Positions 1 through 5,761 are shown, numbered from the stretch's first letter. The stretch: 7,827 bases of DNA from DASQUK01 sp046726215 (GCA_046726215.1 JBKPAA010000005.1:1-7827); one strand, 5' to 3'. Notes: generated from the letters alone by a model not told the origin. Translations and numbers: made by a program.

Positions 1-76
1 TCTGCACGCGGTGGTTCAGTTGGTCGGCACGGGTGTCGTGCTCCTGGACGGCAAGGAGGAAGGCCCAACGGCTCAT
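1..76 (-). CDS. N-terminal fragment of a probable coiled-coil / C4-type zinc-ribbon protein (cut by left edge)
   Basis: On the minus strand an ATG at 76-74 opens a frame that stays open to the window edge and gives 25 residues, beginning MSRWAFLLAVQEHD and continuing with TRADQLNHR. The pattern of a leucine pair, a VQ, an acidic-D-T stretch and a QLxHR resembles the start of the long helical hairpin in actinobacterial C4-type zinc-ribbon proteins, whose family members begin with an 'LLxLQxxDxxLDxLxHR' helix and carry the cysteines far downstream. The zinc-binding part lies outside the window, so the family assignment rests on this short helix only. The start is 40 bases downstream of the penicillin-binding protein stop, on the same strand, but has its own TAGGGT -10 box nine bases before the ATG. 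A TTG codon lies in frame directly before the ATG and is an alternative start. Real coding is likely; the name is tentative. Confidence 0.55.
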   Translation of the reverse strand, partial: MSRWAFLLAVQEHDTRADQLNHRVQ

Positions 77-85
77 CAATCGGCG

Positions 86-91
86 ACCCTA
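86..91 (-). promoter_or_regulatory. Putative -10 box (TAGGGT) for leaderless or near-leaderless start
   Basis: Read on the minus strand, 91-86 is TAGGGT, which fits the TANNNT -10 pattern. The in-frame TTG at 79-77 is six bases beyond it and the ATG at 76-74 is nine bases beyond it, so transcription would begin at or within a few bases of the start codon. No Shine-Dalgarno sequence lies in front of the ATG, and no -35 box is evident. The same hexamer precedes the LLM oxidoreductase gene. Confidence 0.45.
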
Positions 92-116
92 TCCGGCGCA
101 ATCGGATTCGCCGCCA

Positions 117-2195
117 TCACCCGTGCGGCCCACGCCCGCGCCGGTCGCGGCCACGCTCCTCACCTGGCGGCGCGCCTCCCGGCTGCCCCGGCTTCGGCGG
201 GAAGCCGGCCGGCTTGGCCGACAGGTCGATGCTGGGCGGCACCACCAGCATCCGGCCCCCGGGCACCGGTGCCGCAGGGGCGAACTGGAGGACCGGACGG
301 CCCGTGTGCCACGCACGCATGAAGTCGCCCCAGATGCGGGCCGGATAGGAACCGCCGGTGATGCCGGCGCCCCCGAGCCGGATCGTGAACTGCGCTCCGA
401 GCCCGCCAATCCACACTGCCGTCGCGAGGTAAGGGGTGTAGCCCACGAACCACGCGTCGTACGAGCCGGTGTGCGTGCCCGTCTTGCCCGCCGCCGGCTG
501 GCCCGTGCCGAGCGCGGCCGCCGTGCCCGTGCCGCTAGTCACGTTCTGCCTGAGGATCTCCGTCACCAGGCGCGCCGTCTTGGGCGAGATCACGCGCTTG
601 GGCGCCGGCTGGTGCTGGAAGATCACCTTCCCGCTGCGATCCTCCACGCGTTCGATGATGTACGGCGGGTTGTAGACGCCGTCGTTGGCGAGAGTCGCGT
701 AGGCCGAGGCCATGTCGAGCGGCGTCACCCCCGCGGAGCCGAGCGGAAGCGACTCGTTGGCGGCCAATCCGTCCGCTGGCGTGCTACGCACGCCGAGCCT
801 CTGCGCCATGTTGACGACGTTGTTCAGCCCGACGATGAGGCCGAGGCGCACGTAGGCACAGTTGACCGAGCCCAGCGTCTGGGTCGTAATGGTGCCGACC
901 CCGCGGGTGCTGCCCCCGAAGTTCTCCGCCGGGTAGGGATTGGGCGTCCCGGTTGGATTCGCGAACAGGCACGGGCCGGTGCCGTCGATCTGGTCCTCGG
1001 GCGACAAGCCCCGCTCCATCGCCGTGGCGAGCACGAAGGTCTTGAACGAGGAACCCGTCTGCCGCCTGTTCTGGGTGACCAGGTTGTACTTGTAGTTCTT
1101 GAAGCCCGGTCCCGCGACCATGTACGGGATTGCCCCGTTCTTCGGCACGACAGACACCACCGCCGCGGAACCGAAGCGCGGCTTGCCGGTGGCCGGGTCG
1201 CTGCCCGCCGGGAAGACGCCGTTGACCAGGGGCAGGTTCTGGTCGCGCGCCGCCTGGGCCTGCGCCTGCGCCGCCGGCGAGTAGGTGGTGAAGACCTTCA
1301 GGCCCCCGAAGTACACGGCGTTCCGACGCTCCTCTGGGGTCTTGCCCAGCCGTTCGTCGGCCAGGAGCTGCTGCTCCACGGCCGAGGCGAAGTAGTCGTT
1401 GGCCCTCGGAAGCACGTTGTGCACCGCGGTCGGAACCGGCGTGGCCGCCTTCCAGTAGTCAGCCTCGGCCTCAGTCAGCGCGCGCACGGCGACCAGGCGC
1501 TCGAGGGCGACGTCGAGCCGCTGGGCCGCCCGCTCCGGGTACCGGATCGGGTTGTACGACACGGGGTTGCGGATGAGCCCCGCGAGCAGCGCTGCCTGCC
1601 CCGGGTTGAGGTCCTTGGCGTTGACGCCGAAATAGGTCTCTGCGGCGGCCTGGATCCCGTACGCATGGTTCCCGAAGTAGACCGTGTTGACGTAGCGGTC
1701 GAGGATCTCCTCCTTGGTCATCATCTTCTCGAGCCGCGAGGCAAGCACGATCTCTTCGATCTTGCGGTCGAGCGTCTGCTCGTTGCCCAGAACGTCCAGC
1801 TTGATGAGCTGCTGGGTGATGGTCGAACCACCCTGCGAGATGCCGCCCTGTTCGACGTTCGCCCGGAACGCGCGGAGCATGCCCCGGACGTCGAAGCCCT
1901 CGTGGACCCAGAAACCGGCATCTTCGACGGCCAGGATCGCCGAGATCACATGCTGCGGAACGGTGTCGAGGGGCACCGACTGGCGGTTCTCCTCCTCTCG
2001 GAGCACCGCCAGGACCGAGCCGTCGGCGGCATACATGTAGGACCGCTGGGCCAGCGGGCGGAGGCTGATCGGGCCCGGGTCCCCGGAGCCGGCCTCGTCC
2101 AGCAGCCTCGCGGGCACCGCCATCGCCCCGACGGCTAGCGCCAGCACGACGCCGGAGGCTATGACCACGAGAGCGAGCCTGGAGAAAATGCGCAC
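117..2195 (-). CDS. Bifunctional class A penicillin-binding protein (GT51 transglycosylase plus transpeptidase)
   Basis: The 692-residue protein polymerises lipid II into glycan strands and cross-links the peptides outside the membrane. Residues 1-32 form a single basic-then-hydrophobic membrane anchor. The glycosyltransferase domain spans about 45-250: E91-D92 in the EDAGFWVHEG motif (E91 the expected catalytic residue), GGSTITQQL at 122-130, the RKIEE block at 144-148 and ILDRYVN at 164-170. The transpeptidase domain spans about 340-630 with all three active-site motifs: SSFK at 382-385 (S382 nucleophile), SVN at 443-445 and KTGT at 571-574. The tail from about 653 is rich in proline, glycine and arginine and has no recognisable PASTA domain. 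I chose the GTG at 2195 because it puts the start just before the anchor; the frame extends upstream to 2321, but that part is low-complexity and crosses the likely promoter. Family and completeness are secure; which PBP1 paralogue it is cannot be decided. Confidence 0.95.
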   Translation of the reverse strand: MRIFSRLALVVIASGVVLALAVGAMAVPARLLDEAGSGDPGPISLRPLAQRSYMYAADGSVLAVLREEENRQSVPLDTVPQHVISAILAVEDAGFWVHEGFDVRGMLRAFRANVEQGGISQGGSTITQQLIKLDVLGNEQTLDRKIEEIVLASRLEKMMTKEEILDRYVNTVYFGNHAYGIQAAAETYFGVNAKDLNPGQAALLAGLIRNPVSYNPIRYPERAAQRLDVALERLVAVRALTEAEADYWKAATPVPTAVHNVLPRANDYFASAVEQQLLADERLGKTPEERRNAVYFGGLKVFTTYSPAAQAQAQAARDQNLPLVNGVFPAGSDPATGKPRFGSAAVVSVVPKNGAIPYMVAGPGFKNYKYNLVTQNRRQTGSSFKTFVLATAMERGLSPEDQIDGTGPCLFANPTGTPNPYPAENFGGSTRGVGTITTQTLGSVNCAYVRLGLIVGLNNVVNMAQRLGVRSTPADGLAANESLPLGSAGVTPLDMASAYATLANDGVYNPPYIIERVEDRSGKVIFQHQPAPKRVISPKTARLVTEILRQNVTSGTGTAAALGTGQPAAGKTGTHTGSYDAWFVGYTPYLATAVWIGGLGAQFTIRLGGAGITGGSYPARIWGDFMRAWHTGRPVLQFAPAAPVPGGRMLVVPPSIDLSAKPAGFPPKPGQPGGAPPGEERGRDRRGRGPHG

Positions 2196-2236
2196 GGTGG
2201 GAGGCTGCCTGACCGGTCGGCCGACTGAGCCAACAA

Positions 2237-2242
2237 ACACTA
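2237..2242 (-). promoter_or_regulatory. Putative -10 box (TAGTGT) for the penicillin-binding protein gene
   Basis: Minus-strand 2242-2237 reads TAGTGT, matching TANNNT, in a locally AT-richer stretch of an otherwise GC-rich gap. A start of transcription about seven bases on would leave a leader of roughly 33 bases before the GTG at 2195. No good -35 box is seen 16-19 bases upstream, and the leader has no strong Shine-Dalgarno sequence, so this is a candidate only. Confidence 0.3.
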
Positions 2243-2349
2243 GCCCCGACGCCCGTCCCCACCCCGCCGCGCCCGACGGTGCCGGGTCCGGCGGCCGACC
2301 CGTCGCCGGCCGGTGCCGCATCTCAGCACCGCCGATCCGGTCCCGTCAC

Positions 2350-2355
2350 TAGGGT
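2350..2355 (+). promoter_or_regulatory. -10 box (TAGGGT) of a leaderless promoter for the LLM oxidoreductase
   Basis: TAGGGT at 2350-2355 is followed by exactly seven bases and then the GTG at 2363, so the expected transcription start falls on the first base of the start codon. There is no Shine-Dalgarno sequence and no clear -35 box. This promoter decides the start: the in-frame GTG at 2354 overlaps the -10 box and the ATG at 2279 lies well upstream of it. The arrangement repeats at the PPOX gene with the same seven-base spacing. Confidence 0.6.
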
Positions 2356-2362
2356 GAGCGAC

Positions 2363-3304
2363 GTGGCGCATCCGCGACCCCTCCGCTTCGGCGTGCAGCT
2401 CAGCCGGGCCGACACCGGCGCCGAGTGGGCCGAGTTGGCCCGTAAGGCCGAAGATCTCGGTTACTCGACGCTGTTCGTGCCCGACCACTTCGGCGACCAG
2501 CTCTCCCCGGTGGCGGCGCTGATGGCCGCCGCCGACGCGACGACCGAGCTGCGGGTGGGCGCGCTGGTCCTCGACAACGACTACCGGCACCCTGTGGTCA
2601 CGGCCAAGGAGGTGGCCAGCATCGACCGGCTGTCGGGGGGGCGGGTGGAGCTCGGGATCGGCGCGGGCTGGATGACCAGTGACTACGAACAATCGGGCAT
2701 CGCCATGGATCCCCCCGGGTTGCGGATCGACCGGTTGGAAGAGGCGCTCGACGTGCTCGACGGCCTGTTCGGCGCGGGCCCCTTCAGCTACCGCGGCAAG
2801 CACTACCAGATCAACGGGCTCGACGGGCTCCCCAAGCCGATACAGCAGCCCGGCCCCCCGGTGTTGATCGGCGGCGGTGGCCGGCGTGTGCTCACCCTGG
2901 CGGCGCGGCGGGCCCAGATCGTCGGCGTCAACCCGGCGATCCGCTCGGGACACACCGATCGGGCCGCGGCCGAGGACGGTGCGGCGGACGTGACCGACCG
3001 GAAGCTCCAGTGGGTGCGGGACGCCGCCGGCCCCCGCTACGACGACATCGAGATCAACATGCTGATCTTCGCCTGCGTCGTGACCGACGACCGGGCGTCC
3101 GTGATCGAGGCCATGGCGCCGCTGTTCGGTGTCGCGCCCGAGGTCGTCGGCGATCACCCACACGCCTGGGTCGGCACCGTGGACCAGATCTGCGACGACC
3201 TCGTCGCCCGCCGCGAGCGGTGGGACGCGTCCTACCTCGTGGTCCAAGGGCCGGAGGCCATGGACGTGGCCGCGCCGATCGTCGCCCGCATGGCAGGCAC
3301 CTGA
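2363..3304 (+). CDS. F420-dependent LLM-class oxidoreductase (luciferase-like TIM barrel)
   Basis: The 313-residue protein belongs to the luciferase-like monooxygenase superfamily and most resembles the actinobacterial subgroup annotated as TIGR03621 (MSMEG_2516-type), thought to use reduced F420. Visible marks of the fold: LRFGVQLS at 7-14 (first barrel strand), ARKAEDLGY at 26-34, VPDHF at 39-43 with the D41-H42 pair, LDNDYRHP at 70-77, ASIDRLSGGR at 85-94, ELGIGAGW at 96-103, and farther on PKPIQQP followed by PPVLIGGGG, a typical cofactor phosphate-binding region. The C-terminal helix region ends in a normal stop. The substrate cannot be inferred. The GTG at 2363 is chosen because it is seven bases after a TAGGGT box and begins just before the first strand; the longer frame from 2279 adds a low-complexity extension. 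The Gfo/Idh/MocA gene follows after 34 bases, so the two are probably one transcript. F420 rather than FMN use is inferred from family similarity. Confidence 0.9.
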   Translation: MAHPRPLRFGVQLSRADTGAEWAELARKAEDLGYSTLFVPDHFGDQLSPVAALMAAADATTELRVGALVLDNDYRHPVVTAKEVASIDRLSGGRVELGIGAGWMTSDYEQSGIAMDPPGLRIDRLEEALDVLDGLFGAGPFSYRGKHYQINGLDGLPKPIQQPGPPVLIGGGGRRVLTLAARRAQIVGVNPAIRSGHTDRAAAEDGAADVTDRKLQWVRDAAGPRYDDIEINMLIFACVVTDDRASVIEAMAPLFGVAPEVVGDHPHAWVGTVDQICDDLVARRERWDASYLVVQGPEAMDVAAPIVARMAGT

Positions 3305-3317
3305 GCGGGCGGGTCAC

Positions 3318-3329
3318 CGCCTACAGGCG
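3318..3329 (+). repeat. Small inverted repeat between the LLM and Gfo/Idh/MocA genes
   Basis: CGCCT at 3318-3322 and AGGCG at 3325-3329 are exact complements around a two-base centre, ending nine bases before the ATG at 3339. It takes the place where a Shine-Dalgarno sequence would be expected, and none is visible. It may be a weak mRNA hairpin near the start or chance in GC-rich DNA. Confidence 0.25.
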
Positions 3330-3338
3330 CGTTGCGGC

Positions 3339-4355
3339 ATGCTCGCCCTCGCGTTCGCCGGCGCGGGCTTCGTCACCGCCATCCACGGCCTGGCGGCGGA
3401 CGCGCTACCCGATCTCCGCGTCGTCCACGTCGCGTCCCGCAGCGCCCGCTCAGCCCGGCGCCGGGCGGCCCAGACGGGTGGCGACGCCTGTGGCTACGAC
3501 GAGCTGCCCGGCGGCGCCGACGCGGTCGTCATTGCCACGCCGCCGGCGCTGCACCGGCGGGAGGCGGAACGGGCCCTCGACGGCTCGGCCGTGGCATTGG
3601 TCGAGGCGCCGCTGGCGGCCACGCTGGCGGACGCCGACGCGCTGGTGGCCGCGGCCGATCGGCGCGGCCGCGTGGGCTACGCCGAAAACCTCGTTCACTC
3701 CCCGACCGTGGTCGAGGCCGTTGCGGCGTTCCGCCGCCTCGGAAGCCTCACGCATCTGGAGGTGCGCTTCGCGCAGGGCCGCCCCGACAGGGGCGACCAT
3801 CTCGAGCCGTCCTGGGGGGGCGGGGTGCTGTTCGACCTGGGCGTGCACGCGATCGCGCTGGCGCTGGTGGCTGCCGCCCCGGCGCGGGTCAGCGCCGTGG
3901 ACGCGCAGCTGCAGGCCGGCGACGGCCTCATGGTCGACGACGACGCCACGGTGACGCTGGCCTTCGATTCCGGCCTGCGGGCCCAGCTGCGGGCGACGTG
4001 GCGTGCGCCGGCGCCCACCTGGGACGCCCAGGCGGCCAGCGCCAAGGGCGCCGTGCGTCTCGAGCTGGTGCCCCACCCGTCGGTGGAGCTCAATGGCGCC
4101 CCGGTCGAGCTGCCAATGCCGCCGCCCGGCCTCGCGTCGCCGCAGCTCCACCACCTCGGGTACGTCGGCCAGCTCGAGGCGCTAGCCGCCGACATCGACG
4201 CCGGCCGGTCGCCGACGCCCGCCGCGCGGCTCGGTCGACACGTTCTGGACATCGTGTGTGCGGCCTACGCCTCGGCTCGCACCGGCCAGGAGGAGCCGGT
4301 CCCGTTCACGGGCCGGCGCGACCGCACACCGCTCCAACTGTGGCGGGACGCCTAG
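3339..4355 (+). CDS. Gfo/Idh/MocA-family NAD(P)-dependent oxidoreductase with an altered EKP motif
   Basis: The 338-residue protein has the two-domain layout of this family: an N-terminal Rossmann fold with GAGF at 8-11, VASRS at 31-35 after the second strand and ADAVVIATPP at 60-69, then a C-terminal alpha/beta domain with WGGGVLFDLGVHAI at 159-172. D166 and H170 match the conserved D-x-x-x-H pair used in catalysis. At 88-92 the family's EKP motif is VEAPL: the lysine that normally contacts cofactor and substrate is alanine (A90). GYAENLVHSP at 113-122 matches the usual 'GYNxRxxP'-like block. The start is the ATG at 3339, which opens right at the first beta strand; no in-frame GTG or ATG lies nearby upstream within the gap. 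It follows the LLM gene by 34 bases on the same strand and is likely co-transcribed. Substrate (sugar, cyclitol or other) is unknown. The family is secure; whether the enzyme is fully active is less so. Confidence 0.88.
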   Translation: MLALAFAGAGFVTAIHGLAADALPDLRVVHVASRSARSARRRAAQTGGDACGYDELPGGADAVVIATPPALHRREAERALDGSAVALVEAPLAATLADADALVAAADRRGRVGYAENLVHSPTVVEAVAAFRRLGSLTHLEVRFAQGRPDRGDHLEPSWGGGVLFDLGVHAIALALVAAAPARVSAVDAQLQAGDGLMVDDDATVTLAFDSGLRAQLRATWRAPAPTWDAQAASAKGAVRLELVPHPSVELNGAPVELPMPPPGLASPQLHHLGYVGQLEALAADIDAGRSPTPAARLGRHVLDIVCAAYASARTGQEEPVPFTGRRDRTPLQLWRDA

Positions 4356-4387
4356 GCGACACCCCTCTGGGCCCGATCGACCCGCCG

Positions 4388-4399
4388 TCGTCGCGACGA
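4388..4399. repeat. Perfect 12-base palindrome followed by TTTT
   Basis: TCGTCGCGACGA at 4388-4399 equals its own reverse complement and is followed directly by four T (4400-4403). It lies 33 bases after the Gfo/Idh/MocA stop and 116 bases before the PPOX start. It could be a weak terminator for the upstream pair, with a four-base stem and CGCG loop plus a short T tract, or an operator for a dimeric regulator. The short stem makes termination uncertain. Confidence 0.3.
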
Positions 4400-4502
4400 T
4401 TTTGGTTCGTGCCGATTGACGGCCGGCGCAACTCGGGCGCGCCGAGAGGCCTCCGGTCGCGTGGCCCTTGCGGCAACGACGCCGCAGCCGGTGTGGGGCA
4501 CC

Positions 4503-4508
4503 TAGCCT
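4503..4508 (+). promoter_or_regulatory. -10 box (TAGCCT) of a leaderless promoter for the PPOX-class gene
   Basis: TAGCCT fits TANNNT and is followed by exactly seven bases (4509-4515) and the GTG at 4516. The spacing is identical to that at the LLM gene. No Shine-Dalgarno sequence precedes the GTG, and the region 16-19 bases upstream has no -35-like hexamer. A TTGACG at 4416-4421 is a good -35 match in sequence but is about 80 bases too far away to pair with this box. Confidence 0.6.
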
Positions 4509-4515
4509 GACCGCC

Positions 4516-4959
4516 GTGGCGTCGATCGATGACGTGCGCACGCTGGTGGCCCTCGACCACGGTTTGGCTTCGGTGTCGATCGTGCGACCCGACGGGTCGT
4601 TGCAGTCGACGGTTGTCAACGCCGGTGTGGTACCCCACCCGCTGAGTGGGCGGCCGGTGGCCGCGTTCGTCGCCCGCGGCGGCACCCGCAAGCTCGACCA
4701 CCTGCGTAACGACGCCCGCGCCACCCTGCTGTGGCGGGCGGGGTGGGCGTGGGCGACCGTCGAGGGCGCCGTCGAGCTGGCCGGGCCGGACGACCCCATG
4801 GGCGGCGTCGACGAGGCGGCCATGCGCCTGCTGCTGCGGCAGATCTACGAAGCCGCCGGGGGCGTGCACGAGGACTGGGCCGAGTACGACCGGGTGGTGG
4901 CGGCCGAACGCCGCGTCGCCGTGCTCGTGACCCCCACGCGCATCTATCAGAACCCCTGA
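4516..4959 (+). CDS. PPOX-class (pyridoxamine 5'-phosphate oxidase-like) flavin/F420-dependent oxidoreductase
   Basis: The 147-residue protein is a single split-beta-barrel domain of the PNPOx-like superfamily, usually a homodimer that binds FMN or F420 between subunits. The evidence is ALDHGLASVSIVRPDGS at 12-28 (first strands, the usual 'LATxxPDGxP' region), the block TRKLDHLRNDARATLLW at 57-73, which is the family hallmark 'TxKxxNLRxDPRxxLxV', and ATVEGAVELAG at 80-90 ('xxVxGxAxxx'). The C-terminal helix has W and Y residues and the protein ends in a short strand. The length matches the small actinobacterial F420-linked PPOX proteins (Rv1155/Rv2074-like) and is shorter than true PdxH. The GTG at 4516 is favoured because it lies seven bases after TAGCCT; an in-frame ATG at 4468 would place the promoter inside the gene. 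It is transcribed apart from the genes before it (160-base gap) and converges with the sigma-like gene. Cofactor choice is inferred; substrate unknown. Confidence 0.85.
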   Translation: MASIDDVRTLVALDHGLASVSIVRPDGSLQSTVVNAGVVPHPLSGRPVAAFVARGGTRKLDHLRNDARATLLWRAGWAWATVEGAVELAGPDDPMGGVDEAAMRLLLRQIYEAAGGVHEDWAEYDRVVAAERRVAVLVTPTRIYQNP

Positions 4960-4964
4960 GCCGG

Positions 4965-4984
4965 CGGCACCCCGAGGGGCGCCG
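4965..4984. terminator. GC-rich hairpin, likely part of a two-way terminator
   Basis: The segment starts six bases after the PPOX stop. CCCC at 4970-4973 pairs with GGGG at 4976-4979, then after one A/C mismatch CGGC at 4965-4968 pairs with GCCG at 4981-4984. There is no T tract, so it would be a U-less hairpin of the kind proposed in actinobacteria. Being between convergent genes it could serve both strands. Confidence 0.45.
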
Positions 4985-4991
4985 ATGGTAG

Positions 4992-5004
4992 CCGGTGACA
5001 CCGG
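4992..5004. terminator. Second hairpin in the convergent gap
   Basis: CCGGTG at 4992-4997 and CACCGG at 4999-5004 are exact complements around a single A. It lies 15 bases before the last codon of the minus-strand sigma-like gene (stop at 5022-5020) and seven bases after the first hairpin. The two tandem hairpins fill most of the 60-base gap between converging genes, which fits bidirectional termination. No T tract is present on either side. Confidence 0.45.
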
Positions 5005-5019
5005 ATCGCCGACGCCGAC

Positions 5020-5700
5020 TCACGCTAGGACCGGCAGCCCGGCCAAGGGCGCGAAGCGCTCGTCGCTGGTTGCGAGGCGGCGCACGCGCTTTCGCACCCG
5101 GCGGGCGGCCTGGCGCACCGTCGACTCCCGCATGGCGAAGACCGGACCGACGGTCGTGGCCGGCGCGGGGTTGCCAACGGCCTTCTCGCACACGTATTCG
5201 AGCCACAGCTCCCGGTCGCGCCGGCTGATGCCCGAACGTTCGAGAGCGTCGAGCAACAGCCGCGCGCCGTGGTGATCCGCGGCCACCCGCTCGAGGGCCG
5301 GCCACATCGGGGCGTCACGGGCGGGGGCCGGTGGGATCTCGTGAGCAGTCGCGCCCGTGTCGGCGACGTGGGCCAGGTGCTCCTCGTCGAGCGGCTCGGT
5401 CCACTGGCCGAGCTCGCGATCGACGACGTTCGCCACCCGGTGCCGTGCCCACACCCACGGCAACGCCCCACCGTCTGGCGACCAGGCCCCCGCCACCCTC
5501 GCCAACTCGAAGCACACCTCGACCACCACGCCCTCGACGTCGTCGGGCCGCAGCCGCATGCCCCGCATCGCCGCCACTTGTTGCACGGCACCCGCGATCC
5601 GCCCCCGGAACCGCTCGTAGAGCGTCACCACCGCAGCCTCGTCGCCCTGGGCCAATCGATCCATGATCCCCACCAGCTCGTCGAAACCTTGCCGGTCCAC
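5020..5700 (-). CDS. Atypical ECF-like RNA polymerase sigma factor
   Basis: The 226-residue protein has the two helical parts of a region-2/region-4 sigma factor. Region 2: RLAQGDEAAVVTLYERFRGR at 15-34 is the usual 'GDExAFxxLYxRFxxR' opening; DDVEGVVVEVCFEL at 53-66 matches the core-binding 'AEDVxQEVFLxL' helix with the DVxQ glutamine replaced by G57; WSPDGGALPWVWARHRVANVVDRE at 73-96 matches the -10 recognition helices. A 60-residue linker rich in acid and proline follows. Region 4 is at about 157-210: ISRRDRELWLEYV at 158-170, then MRESTVRQAARRVRKRVRRL at 190-209 as the recognition helix. The stretch 171-189 (with NPAPATT) is longer than the usual turn. The start is the GTG at 5698-5700, with GAGGAGGAG five bases before it. 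No anti-sigma factor gene adjoins it; the next gene on this strand is a hydrolase 155 bases upstream. A sigma-like fold is likely; promoter specificity is unknown. Confidence 0.72.
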   Translation of the reverse strand: MDRQGFDELVGIMDRLAQGDEAAVVTLYERFRGRIAGAVQQVAAMRGMRLRPDDVEGVVVEVCFELARVAGAWSPDGGALPWVWARHRVANVVDRELGQWTEPLDEEHLAHVADTGATAHEIPPAPARDAPMWPALERVAADHHGARLLLDALERSGISRRDRELWLEYVCEKAVGNPAPATTVGPVFAMRESTVRQAARRVRKRVRRLATSDERFAPLAGLPVLA

Positions 5701-5705
5701 ACCAA

Positions 5706-5714
5706 CTCCTCCTC
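5706..5714 (-). promoter_or_regulatory. Strong Shine-Dalgarno sequence of the sigma-like gene
   Basis: Minus-strand GAGGAGGAG ends five bases before the GTG at 5700, which supports that GTG as the start. It contrasts with the leaderless plus-strand genes. Confidence 0.75.
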
Positions 5715-5734
5715 GGTGCGGGGCAGTCGCCCCG

Positions 5735-5749
5735 ATGGACGGAGTCCAT
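5735..5749. repeat. Inverted repeat ATGGAC-GGA-GTCCAT upstream of the sigma-like gene
   Basis: Two exact six-base complementary arms (5735-5740 and 5744-5749) flank a three-base centre, 35 bases upstream of the sigma-like start codon. It would lie in the leader or near the transcription start, so it could be an operator or a hairpin in the 5' leader. It is too far from the hydrolase stop (107 bases) to be its obvious terminator and has no T tract. Confidence 0.4.
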
Positions 5750-5761
5750 GGTGCCGACGGG

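Noticed and set aside
33..2138. A 701-residue plus-strand open frame opposite the penicillin-binding protein gene
   Set aside because: It is rich in arginine, histidine, glycine and valine with no recognisable domain, and lies antisense to a protein with all expected active-site motifs. Long antisense frames are usual in GC-rich DNA.
2240..3247. A 335-residue minus-strand open frame opposite the LLM gene
   Set aside because: Low-complexity, histidine- and arginine-rich product with no family features; the plus strand encodes a clear LLM enzyme.
2635..3820. Runs of seven G at 2635-2641 and 3814-3820 as possible frameshift or slippage sites
   Set aside because: Both lie in intact frames where they encode expected glycine-rich motifs (LSGGR and WGGG), so there is no sign that a frameshift is needed.
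4416..4421. TTGACG as the -35 box of the PPOX promoter
   Set aside because: It is about 80 bases upstream of the TAGCCT box; a normal spacer is 16-19 bases. No -10 match at the right distance from it was convincing.
3010..4510. Plus-strand frames overlapping the Gfo/Idh/MocA gene (3010-3954 and 3332-4510)
   Set aside because: Arginine/proline/glycine-rich out-of-frame shadows; the frame from 3339 carries the Rossmann and C-terminal domain motifs.
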